This document shows, piece by piece, positions 1 through 6,264 of a DNA stretch of 15,615 nucleotides. The notes under the pieces were generated by a model that was given only the letters and a program-made list of their open reading frames with translations, was not told where the DNA came from and did not search any database. Both the position numbers and the translations under genes were made by a program. This stretch comes from Muribaculum sp. (GTDB lineage: Bacteria; Bacillota; Clostridia; Lachnospirales; Lachnospiraceae): positions 1 through 15,615 of the forward strand of contig JAMPHH010000070.1 of NCBI GenBank assembly GCA_023663505.1, in the 5' to 3' direction. Numbering within the stretch: position 1 is the first letter of the stretch; each line of letters opens with the position of its first letter.

Positions 1-18
1 ACGGTGGTGTGAGAGGTC

Positions 19-41
19 GGTAGGCGAAATAATCGCCTACC
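19..41. repeat. Perfect inverted repeat (9-bp stem, 5-nt loop)
   Basis: The arms GGTAGGCGA (19-27) and TCGCCTACC (33-41) pair perfectly around the loop AATAA. A T-rich stretch follows only about 12 bases later, so this is not a textbook rho-independent terminator. It could be the terminator of a gene upstream of the window or a leader hairpin for the sigma gene. Confidence 0.45.
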
Positions 42-72
42 TCCTACTCGATTTTCCCCAAAAGTCAGTGTT

Positions 73-102
73 TTGCCCTTTTCAATTCGTAATATATATA
101 AC
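73..102 (+). promoter_or_regulatory. Weak candidate promoter for the sigma factor operon
   Basis: A TTGCCC-like -35 box (73-78) and a TATAAC -10 box (97-102) are separated by 18 bases in an AT-rich stretch. The -10 box runs into a perfect 12-bp palindrome (100-111). ECF operons are often self-regulated, but I see no clear ECF-type -35 (GGAAC) at the right place. The call is tentative. Confidence 0.3.
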
Positions 103-111
103 CGGCCGGTT
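100..111. repeat. Perfect 12-bp palindrome AACCGGCCGGTT
   Basis: AACCGGCCGGTT is its own reverse complement. It lies between the candidate -10 box and the sigma factor gene, a usual place for an operator. It has no loop, so a dimeric protein site is more likely than an RNA hairpin. No known regulator was recognised. Confidence 0.4.
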
Positions 112-143
112 CAGTGTACTATTTGAGAAAAGAGGTAGCTGTA

Positions 144-689
144 TTGAATGACAAAAAAATAATTGCGGCAATTGCAGCCCGCGACGAGCAGATGTTGGCA
201 TTTGTTGTAAGGAAATACACAAGGCTTCTTTGGAAGCTTGCGGCATCTGTTTTGATAAATGCGGCTTCTGCCCAAGATGTGGAGGAATGCATTGCAGATG
301 TGTTTATCTACCTGTGGCAATACCCTGAAAGGTATGATCCCGATAAAGCGAAATTATCCTCATGGCTTTCCATGGTTACAAGGTCAAAGGCAGTTGACCG
401 ATACCGTAAGCTTATGAAAAGCAGGGAAATCTCCATAGAAGAAATTGCTCTTGAAAACATGGGATATGAAAAAGACATGACGGGAGACGAGGAAAAGGAA
501 GCTTTATTGTCCTGTATCGCCGAATTGAGTGAGCAGGAACAGGAGTTACTTATCAGGCGCTACTTTTATGAACAAAAGCCGACGGAGATTGCAGCCGCGC
601 TGAATCTGCCAAAGAAGCAGGTGGAGAACAGATTGTATTATGTAAAGCAGAAATTAAAGAAAATTATGGAAAGGGGACCGGAAAAATGA
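144..689 (+). CDS. ECF-type RNA polymerase sigma factor
   Basis: This 181-residue protein would direct RNA polymerase to a dedicated promoter set. The sigma region 2 helices lie at about residues 15-92, with the acidic DVEECIADVF stretch (45-54) and the basic SWLSMVTRSKAVDRYRK segment (73-89) expected for core binding and -10 recognition. A region 4 helix-turn-helix lies at about 127-175 (LSEQEQELLIRRYF, then PTEIAAALNLPKKQVENRL). There is no region 1 or 3, and the length fits ECF proteins. I chose the TTG at 144 because an AGAGGT-type Shine-Dalgarno ends 7 bases before it; an in-frame GTG at 114 has no such site. The stop overlaps the next start as ATGA, which implies translational coupling to the membrane protein that follows. 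That arrangement is typical of sigma/anti-sigma pairs, and the region 2 wording recalls the Firmicutes ECF30-type group, from memory only. The function class is secure; the regulon is unknown. Confidence 0.9.
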   Translation: MNDKKIIAAIAARDEQMLAFVVRKYTRLLWKLAASVLINAASAQDVEECIADVFIYLWQYPERYDPDKAKLSSWLSMVTRSKAVDRYRKLMKSREISIEEIALENMGYEKDMTGDEEKEALLSCIAELSEQEQELLIRRYFYEQKPTEIAAALNLPKKQVENRLYYVKQKLKKIMERGPEK

Positions 690-1690
690 AAAAATATAAT
701 AGCGAAAATCTAAAGAACATACAGAGCATTGTGGAAAGAAAGGCGGGGGTGGATATCACCTCCGGCGTAAATTCGGGCGGATACCAAATAAGGAAGCTGA
801 CGCTTTTGGCGGGAGGACTATTGTGTTTTGTAATGTTAAGCGCTTTTGCCTATGCGAAATTCTCAGACCTAAACGGGGATATGGCAGGCTTTGCCTCGGT
901 CTATCAGGGGAACGGAAGGTTTGAAATCGTTATTGTTAATGATTCGGATAAGGAATTAAGGTTACAGAATAAAGTAAAGGTCATGCAGTGGTCCACGGGC
1001 AGGGAGGTGGAAGGCGACAGCGGAAAAATCAAGATGTCAGGCGAAGCCGTAGCCCCTCATTCACAGGGAATCGTTTCCATTGATTTGTCAGAGGGCTATG
1101 ATGTGGAGACCATGGAGGAAAATCTGCAGGAAAAGGATTGGTATTATTTTGTTCTGACGAACAATGATTTTGCGTTCGGTCAGGACTGGACGTGTGCTTT
1201 CGACTTTGAAATCGGGCAGACACAGGAGGTCATGGCTCAAGCTGTCAGCTCTATGGAGGAAAGGGCAGAGAGAGAAAGGGAAAAAGCAGAGGAACAGCAA
1301 TATGATACAGGTGAGCTGTTTCGTTCTGACTGGTGTTGGCCGACTGTCAGCAGGAATGTGTCAGGAAGGTATGGCACACAGGCAAACGGAAGCTATTCTG
1401 ATCATGTGAACATCGCAGGGGCATCAGGAGATGATATCTATGCGGTTGCGGGCGGGATCGTGACGGAAACGGCATTTGACGCAGCTTGGGGCAATTATGT
1501 GACGATAGATTTGGGAGACGGCATTACGGTGAAATATGGCGCTTTAAAGGAGGTAAAGGCGTCCGTGGGTGATGTAGTTGAGCAGGGAGAGGTGATTGCC
1601 GAGCTTGGCAAAACAGGTATGGCAACGGGACCGAACCTGATGTTTGCGGTCAGTATTGATGGGGAGGAGGTCGATCCATTTGCAGAATAG
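686..1690 (+). CDS. Membrane protein with degenerate LytM/M23 domain, probable anti-sigma or sensor
   Basis: The 334-residue protein has a cytoplasmic N-terminus (1-36), one transmembrane helix (about 38-57), an extracellular beta-rich region (about 65-180), a charged coiled linker (about 188-210, rich in E, R and K) and a C-terminal LytM-like fold (about 220-332). In active M23 peptidases zinc is held by the H and D of an HxxxD motif and the last H of HxH, with a further catalytic H. Here the first His is kept (H240), but the Asp position is A244, the YAHL motif reads YGAL (A286 for His), and GPHLHF reads GPNLMF (N317 and M319 replace both His). It is therefore very probably not a peptidase and may instead bind peptidoglycan or a protein. 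The start overlaps the sigma gene stop (ATGA), and the N-terminal cytoplasmic segment could hold the sigma factor. The anti-sigma role is inferred from position and topology, not from a recognised anti-sigma domain. Confidence 0.8.
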   Translation: MKKYNSENLKNIQSIVERKAGVDITSGVNSGGYQIRKLTLLAGGLLCFVMLSAFAYAKFSDLNGDMAGFASVYQGNGRFEIVIVNDSDKELRLQNKVKVMQWSTGREVEGDSGKIKMSGEAVAPHSQGIVSIDLSEGYDVETMEENLQEKDWYYFVLTNNDFAFGQDWTCAFDFEIGQTQEVMAQAVSSMEERAEREREKAEEQQYDTGELFRSDWCWPTVSRNVSGRYGTQANGSYSDHVNIAGASGDDIYAVAGGIVTETAFDAAWGNYVTIDLGDGITVKYGALKEVKASVGDVVEQGEVIAELGKTGMATGPNLMFAVSIDGEEVDPFAE

Positions 1691-1693
1691 GGG

Positions 1694-1722
1694 CTGACAG
1701 CTAAGCGCAAACAGTGTATAAT
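1694..1722 (+). promoter_or_regulatory. Near-consensus sigma-A promoter
   Basis: CTGACA (1694-1699) and TATAAT (1717-1722) are separated by exactly 17 bases, one mismatch from consensus overall. Transcription would begin near 1729. This is downstream of the ATG at 1724, so translation of the next gene must start later, at 1754. Confidence 0.8.
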
Positions 1723-1753
1723 AATGTCATGGTGGGGCAAGGGGGCGGTAAAC

Positions 1754-2377
1754 ATGACAAGAGAAGAAATGAGAATAAAGCGTGAACTGAAAAGGGCGAT
1801 AGAGAAGGATCTTTTAAAGCCGCTCAGCAAAAGGTACGGTTATAAATCAATCGGCGGAATGCCCTATTGTGTCCATGATGACTGGCTGTATACGATTTAT
1901 GTATCCAATACACATGACCATATCCGTATGGCGCTTAGTGTAAGACCCATTGCGATAGACGAAGCGTTTTGGGAGGTTTTTGAAATGAAGGAGGAGGCGG
2001 ATAAACAGCCGTTCAGTTTTCATGTGAATGCGGCTTTTGTCCCATACAGCTTTCGGCTTGATGATTGGAAGGCGCCGATAACTGCGGTAGATGATGCGGA
2101 AGCTGTACTGGAGCAGGCTTTTGTGGACGCAAATAGGAAGATTGCGGGATACTGCGAACAGCTAAAGACCATTTCTGACTTTAAAGAATTGGAGAAGGGG
2201 AATGAGCCCGTCAACCATTTGAATGTCATGCTCTGCGATATTGTCATGGGAGATTTTGAGAGTGCTCTGGCAAGAGTGGAGAACGAGCTTTCCCAAAAGC
2301 ATGGCGGCGGCTTCATGAGTCTGAAGGGCGGGGACATCTATGAATATGTGCGGCGATATTGCAGGGAGCGTCTGTGA
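1754..2377 (+). CDS. Hypothetical protein, 207 residues
   Basis: I do not recognise the family with confidence; the N-terminal pattern (RELKRAIEKDLLKPLSKRYGY followed by a short beta-rich stretch) faintly recalls DUF4304-like proteins, but this is unverified. The protein is soluble, with no signal peptide or membrane segment. The N-terminal third is a helix (about 2-26) followed by strands (39-66), and aromatic/acidic segments follow (67-110). The C-terminal half is helical (115-180) with a GGGF turn near 184-187. The start at 1754 is preferred to the ATG at 1724 because the latter lies upstream of the predicted transcript start, and a GGGGGCGG purine run lies 6-13 bases before 1754. The gene has its own promoter and a terminator just after it, so it appears monocistronic. 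It begins shortly after the sigma/LytM operon and might be a target of that system, but its promoter looks housekeeping. Confidence 0.75.
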   Translation: MTREEMRIKRELKRAIEKDLLKPLSKRYGYKSIGGMPYCVHDDWLYTIYVSNTHDHIRMALSVRPIAIDEAFWEVFEMKEEADKQPFSFHVNAAFVPYSFRLDDWKAPITAVDDAEAVLEQAFVDANRKIAGYCEQLKTISDFKELEKGNEPVNHLNVMLCDIVMGDFESALARVENELSQKHGGGFMSLKGGDIYEYVRRYCRERL

Positions 2378-2401
2378 AAATGCAGGGAATATGAAAGCAC
2401 C

Positions 2402-2434
2402 AAAAAGGGATTGCGGATAAGCAGTCCTTTTTTT
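2402..2434 (+). terminator. Rho-independent terminator
   Basis: The left arm (2402-2414, ending GGGATTGC) pairs with GCAGTCC plus seven T (2421-2434) around a GGATAA loop, with one G-U pair in the core. The T run completes a standard intrinsic terminator 25 bases after the hypothetical gene. The A run on the left would also give some activity on the other strand. Confidence 0.85.
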
Positions 2435-2440
2435 GTCCTG

Positions 2441-2469
2441 TTGCGCTGTCAAATCGTGTTTTCGCGCAA
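2441..2469. repeat. Spaced inverted repeat TTGCGC/GCGCAA
   Basis: TTGCGC (2441-2446) and GCGCAA (2464-2469) are inverted 6-bp arms 17 bases apart, about 23 bases from start to start, or roughly two helical turns. They lie in the 95-base space between the terminator and the response regulator gene. No strong -35/-10 pair was seen there, so the promoter may need an activator. With only 6-bp arms, chance is possible. Confidence 0.3.
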
Positions 2470-2529
2470 TCGGCATTAGGTAAAAATATATATGCTCCGA
2501 TATTTTAAGTGAGAGCCAAGGGAGGGCAT

Positions 2530-3258
2530 ATGATAAGGATTGCAGTATGTGATGATGAAAAGAACATAAGAAGCTATCTTACCTCGCTTATCAGAGAGCA
2601 GGACACGGAATGTGAAATCGCGGAATACGCTTCTGCTGAGGAATATCTGTCAAGCAAAGCGGAGTGTGAGCTGCTGTTCTTGGATATCGAGTTAAAGGGT
2701 TTCGCGTCAGGCATGGACGGTATGGAGCTGGCAAGGCACATCAGAAGCATGGGGCATGTTCGTCAGCCCGTGATCATCTTTGTCACGGGCTACGAAAGCT
2801 ATGTCTATGATGCCTTTGACGTGGACGCTTTTCAATATTTGGTGAAGCCCGTGAATCGACAGAAATTCGCGGAGGTTTTCGGACGGGTGAGGGATAAGCT
2901 TTTATCCGAGGCTGAGCAGGGAAAGAAAAACTTGGTTATTCGGTATGCGGGAGCAATCAAAACCATACCGTTGGAAAACATCTACTACATGGAAAGCCAG
3001 AGCCATAAAATAATGCTTTATATCATGGACGGGCAGAAAGGCGGTCTTCGCAGACTGGAATACTACGCCCGAATCGGGGAGCTTGAGGAAGAGCTGCAGG
3101 GGTATTTCTGCCGCATACACAAGGGCTATCTTGTCAACCTTTCACATGTGGACGAGTACAGCAGGACGGAAATCACGCTTACAAGCGGGGACAGGCTGCC
3201 ATTGTCAAAATATAAGTATGAGGATTTTGTGAAAGCATATCTGCACTTTATGCAGTAA
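2530..3258 (+). CDS. LytTR-family response regulator
   Basis: This 242-residue protein has a receiver domain (about 1-120) followed by a LytTR DNA-binding domain (about 135-240), the architecture of AgrA, VirR and LytR-type regulators. The acidic pocket is D8/D9, the phospho-acceptor is D52 in FLDIELKG, T86 and K106 (LVKP) complete the switch residues, and the LytTR signature FCRIHKGYLVNL lies at 173-184. Such proteins bind paired direct repeats upstream of targets. The ATG at 2530 follows GGGAGGG by about 5 bases, whereas the GTG at 2509 has no Shine-Dalgarno. It is the first gene of a run with the GHKL kinase at 3310, the expected partner. I searched the short upstream region for AgrA-like paired sites and found no convincing one. 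Confidence 0.92.
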   Translation: MIRIAVCDDEKNIRSYLTSLIREQDTECEIAEYASAEEYLSSKAECELLFLDIELKGFASGMDGMELARHIRSMGHVRQPVIIFVTGYESYVYDAFDVDAFQYLVKPVNRQKFAEVFGRVRDKLLSEAEQGKKNLVIRYAGAIKTIPLENIYYMESQSHKIMLYIMDGQKGGLRRLEYYARIGELEEELQGYFCRIHKGYLVNLSHVDEYSRTEITLTSGDRLPLSKYKYEDFVKAYLHFMQ

Positions 3259-3265
3259 GAGGGTA

Positions 3266-3290
3266 ACGGTTCAGCAGGGAATCGAACCGT
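3266..3290. repeat. Intergenic hairpin between regulator and kinase
   Basis: ACGGTTC (3266-3272) and GAACCGT (3284-3290) form a perfect 7-bp stem with an 11-nt loop, filling most of the 51-base space between the regulator stop and the kinase Shine-Dalgarno (AGGAGGG, 3296-3302). It lacks a T run, so it is not an intrinsic terminator. It could set the expression ratio of the two genes by RNA folding or processing. Confidence 0.45.
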
Positions 3291-3309
3291 AACATAGGAG
3301 GGAGAGACG

Positions 3310-4752
3310 TTGAGTGAGGCGGAGTATCGTCTGGCTATGAATATCACGGTATGCGTGGAAATTCTTTTATATGCGCTTTGTATGGCGGGGTTCTTCTATC
3401 CGTTTATGACAGGGCGGAGGGAACGGGCGCAGAGCAGATTCAAAAAGCTTTTTGCAGTGTTTTCGATTTATACGGTGATGTATTTTGTAAATATGACAAT
3501 GGATATCTATGGTTGGCTGTGTATGGTGATTGTGCTCGTGCTTTTAGCAGCCGTGTCACGATTTTTGGAGATGGACAGGGAGCTTACGCTGTTCTTGGGA
3601 GTGATTTTCTACTGTATTAAAAACCTGAGCGTGCTGATTATGAGGAGCGTAAGCTTTTTGGTAGGGAAGGAGCTTGAGTGTAGGGCGGAAAATGCGGAAA
3701 GCGCGGAGATTATTTTTCGCAATGCGGCATGGAGCTTTACTTTTGAGGTGGCGTTGCAGATTAGCCTGCTTTTTATTCTATTGTGCATTGCGGGATATCT
3801 GCTTAGGAAAAGGTCAATGAAGCTGCATCTGAAGGAGCTGTGCTGCCTGCTTTTGACGCCTGTGACGGGGATTTTATTTGTATACATTATATTTCAGGTT
3901 TTGTTGATTGTGAATGATGGTAAGGTACTTCAGCTTTATGAACAGTTTCCCGTATTGCTTTGGATTGTGCCTGTGGCTGCCGCCATGTTCTATGCGGGTA
4001 TCTTGCTAACCATAGTGTCCTGTCGGAAAATGATAGACTTACAGGAGGAAAGGGAAAAGTATTTTGTGGAACGGCAGCAGATTCATGCGATACAGGAGCG
4101 AATGGAGGAGGTGGAGCAGTTCTATGACGGTATCCGCCGAATGAAGCATGAAATGAACAACCATTTGACGAATATCAAGGGGTTAGTCAGAAACGGCAGC
4201 TATGAGGATATAGAGAAATATATAGACCAAATGGACGAGGGCATGAATGCTTTTGAGCTTACCATTAAGACGGGGAATGCCGTTACGGACGTGATTGTGA
4301 ATGACAAGCAGAAAGCCGCTAAGAAGCAGGGAATAGAGTTTCAGTCGGAATTTTCTTATCCCAAATCGGAGGGGTATCAAGCGTATGACATAGGGGTGAT
4401 TATCAGCAACCTTCTGCAAAATGCCCTTGAAGCCTGCGAGAAAATGACGGAGGGCAAGAGATATATTTATATCTCCGGCAGGCAGAAGAAAAAGTTTTAT
4501 CTGATCAATGTCAAAAATTCATTTGAGGGGGAGGTGACATTTGACACTAAGACCAAGCTCCCGCTCTCCACAAAAGGAGAGACATCAACGGAGGGAGGGC
4601 TTTCCGCAAGGGAGAAGGCGATGGCTCTACATGGCATCGGCTTATCCAATGTAAAGCGTGAGGTGGATAAATACATGGGAGATGTGGACATTAAGGTAAA
4701 TAAAAATGAGTTCAGCGTAACAGTGTTGTTACAGGAAAGGAGCACGAAATGA
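3310..4752 (+). CDS. AgrC-like GHKL sensor histidine kinase
   Basis: This 480-residue membrane kinase would phosphorylate the LytTR regulator encoded just upstream. About six or seven hydrophobic segments fill residues 10-240, and a helical linker (241-275) leads to the phospho-acceptor motif MKHEMNNHLTNIKGL with H280. The GHKL ATPase domain follows, with the N box SNLLQNALEAC (366-376) and the G box HGIGLSNVK (441-449). The missing classical HAMP and HisKA and the MKHE-type H box place it in the HPK10/AgrC group, whose best-known members sense secreted peptides. The TTG at 3310 is chosen because AGGAGGG lies 7 bases upstream; the next ATG (3337) has no comparable site. Its stop overlaps the following gene (ATGA at 4749-4752), so the downstream protein is translationally coupled. 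No agrB/agrD-like genes are nearby. Confidence 0.92.
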   Translation: MSEAEYRLAMNITVCVEILLYALCMAGFFYPFMTGRRERAQSRFKKLFAVFSIYTVMYFVNMTMDIYGWLCMVIVLVLLAAVSRFLEMDRELTLFLGVIFYCIKNLSVLIMRSVSFLVGKELECRAENAESAEIIFRNAAWSFTFEVALQISLLFILLCIAGYLLRKRSMKLHLKELCCLLLTPVTGILFVYIIFQVLLIVNDGKVLQLYEQFPVLLWIVPVAAAMFYAGILLTIVSCRKMIDLQEEREKYFVERQQIHAIQERMEEVEQFYDGIRRMKHEMNNHLTNIKGLVRNGSYEDIEKYIDQMDEGMNAFELTIKTGNAVTDVIVNDKQKAAKKQGIEFQSEFSYPKSEGYQAYDIGVIISNLLQNALEACEKMTEGKRYIYISGRQKKKFYLINVKNSFEGEVTFDTKTKLPLSTKGETSTEGGLSAREKAMALHGIGLSNVKREVDKYMGDVDIKVNKNEFSVTVLLQERSTK

Positions 4753-5513
4753 CTACAAGTGGTGTATATGGCGTGGGAATAAGCAATGCTTTAGCGGGTG
4801 AATATCAGTATGTGAACAGGACACAGGTTGTCGGTTTTCAAGATGTTTTAGGGGAAAGCAAGAAATTTGTGCTTACGCCCAAATTTCAGGTTTGCGGCAA
4901 GTTGGAGGATTTGTTGAAGGAACAATATCCCACCTTGAAATATCATGTACTGGACACTTCAGGAATCAATTCTTCATTGTGGCAGCGCAATGACTATCCG
5001 TTTGAGATGTTTTTTGAAGATACTTTAAGTGAATCGGACTTGGACTGGAAGCCAAAATCAGCGAATCCTTCCATGTTGGACGCAGGCGTGCAGGCAAGAC
5101 TAAACGCAGCAAGGGGAAAATATGCAATCGTCGTCCCGCCTGCATTGGAGGAAAAGCTGCAAAATAATACGGAGCTGTCCCAAGATATCATGAACAAAAT
5201 ATCTACATTGATCAAAGAGCAGGATACAGTGCCGAGCAGTATTGATTCCTTTAACATTACACTTGATGACGAGGGCAATGTCTCGAATTACAGGTTTTCG
5301 TGCAGCGGCGGGGAAATCACGATAACGCGCAGAAGCGGACTGCGGGAAAGCAAAGCTGACGAGACGGACGAGCTAAAAGAGCAGGAACGGAGACTGCGCT
5401 TGGCAAGGAAACGTGCAATAGAGAGAAAAGAGCAGTTGGAAAAAGCGGAGTTAGACAAAATGTATCAGCAGAGTATACGGGAAGCGATATATCTGTATGG
5501 ACAGATTAAGTGA
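4749..5513 (+). CDS. Uncharacterised protein A coupled to the AgrC-like kinase
   Basis: This is a 254-residue soluble protein with no signal peptide or membrane segment. A flexible N-terminus (1-40) precedes a mixed alpha/beta region LEDLLKEQYPTLKYHVLD (52-69). A core segment GKYAIVVPPALEEKLQNN (123-140) and a helix DIMNKISTLIKEQ (146-158) follow, then a beta hairpin SFNITLDDEGNVSNYRFS (167-184) and a strongly charged coiled-coil tail (about 198-245). The same order of elements occurs in the next gene, so the two are probably distant relatives. The layout resembles, from memory, the DUF6033-type families of Lachnospiraceae, in which an xxVVIxPxxLExM segment recurs; this needs a profile search. 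AAAGGAG lies 6 bases before the start, and the start overlaps the kinase stop, so it belongs to the two-component operon. Function unknown; it could be an output or an accessory of the signalling pair. Confidence 0.8.
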   Translation: MTTSGVYGVGISNALAGEYQYVNRTQVVGFQDVLGESKKFVLTPKFQVCGKLEDLLKEQYPTLKYHVLDTSGINSSLWQRNDYPFEMFFEDTLSESDLDWKPKSANPSMLDAGVQARLNAARGKYAIVVPPALEEKLQNNTELSQDIMNKISTLIKEQDTVPSSIDSFNITLDDEGNVSNYRFSCSGGEITITRRSGLRESKADETDELKEQERRLRLARKRAIERKEQLEKAELDKMYQQSIREAIYLYGQIK

Positions 5514-5531
5514 AAAGGAGGCTATGAGGAT

Positions 5532-6254
5532 ATGGATATACAGTCACTTGGACTTATGAGCAGTATTGCGGCACAGGGCAATATCAATTCCATAGTGGAT
5601 AAAGGAAACAGACCATCATTTGCACAATTTTTGGCGCAGATAGGGGGAATAAATCAAATCAACCATGCTGTAAATACATCAAATAATGCAGTAAAATGTG
5701 GGGACGAATTTGAGAAGCTCTTACAGCGGGTGAACGAGGATACCGGCATTGCAGAAATGAAGAAATTTCTGGACGAAAAATTCAATATTAATACGGTGGT
5801 TGTAGATTATGGCTGCGCAAAAACGGATACACGGGCAGAAATATACGATACCGCAATGTTAAAGGAATATGATATGCATGGCGGGAGAAATGTGGTGATT
5901 TCAAGAAAAGCTCTCTTAAGAATGCAAAAGGATAGTGCATTTAGGCAAAAGGTGTATCAGTCAATCGGGGATATACCATGGTCGAGTAAGTTGACCGGAG
6001 GCGAGGTAAAAAGCAATGGAGTATTTATCCATGAGGACGGGACAGGCGGCTACTATTTGGAGTTTGATTGGGGTGATGAAGAAGATGCGGCAAAACCCCA
6101 AAAGTCCAAGGCGTCGTATGCTGACAGCTCGGAGCTAAAGAGCTTAGATGTTCTCAAATACGACGAGTTTAATGATGTAGGGGTTCAGACAGGTTTTTGG
6201 GGGGCGTTATACAGACGGGAAATGGCAGAAGTAAGGAAAACGAGAGCAAAATGA
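5532..6254 (+). CDS. Uncharacterised protein B, probable diverged relative of protein A
   Basis: This is a 240-residue soluble protein without signal peptide. A low-complexity N-terminus rich in N, S and Q (1-55) precedes EKLLQRVNEDTG (61-72) and FLDEKFNINTVVVDYG (79-94). A core GGRNVVISRKALLRMQKD (117-134) and helix FRQKVYQSIGDI (137-148) follow, then a beta segment GVFIHEDGTGGYYLEFDW (163-180), an acidic/lysine-rich linker and a charged end. The core and hairpin match protein A in order and spacing (NVVISRKALLRM versus AIVVPPALEEKL). AGGAGG (5516-5521) lies 10 bases before the ATG at 5532. An out-of-frame ATG at 5524 sits closer to that site but opens only 11 codons and may slightly lower expression. 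The gene follows protein A by 18 bases and ends the operon. No terminator was seen before the convergent ATPase gene. Function unknown. Confidence 0.78.
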   Translation: MDIQSLGLMSSIAAQGNINSIVDKGNRPSFAQFLAQIGGINQINHAVNTSNNAVKCGDEFEKLLQRVNEDTGIAEMKKFLDEKFNINTVVVDYGCAKTDTRAEIYDTAMLKEYDMHGGRNVVISRKALLRMQKDSAFRQKVYQSIGDIPWSSKLTGGEVKSNGVFIHEDGTGGYYLEFDWGDEEDAAKPQKSKASYADSSELKSLDVLKYDEFNDVGVQTGFWGALYRREMAEVRKTRAK

Positions 6255-6264
6255 GACAGACTCT

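Noticed and set aside
1724..1753. Upstream ATG at 1724 as start of the hypothetical gene
   Set aside because: It lies between the TATAAT box and the expected transcription start near 1729, so it would not be in the transcript from this promoter.
2435..2529. Possible small peptide (AgrD-like) gene before the LytTR regulator
   Set aside because: The space is about 95 bases and shows no frame with a Shine-Dalgarno and the amphipathic-plus-acidic layout of an autoinducer precursor.
3278..3288. Minus-strand GGTTCGATTCC, identical to a tRNA T-loop consensus
   Set aside because: The flanking bases do not form a T stem and there is no acceptor, anticodon or D arm around it. It is a chance match inside the 3266-3290 hairpin.
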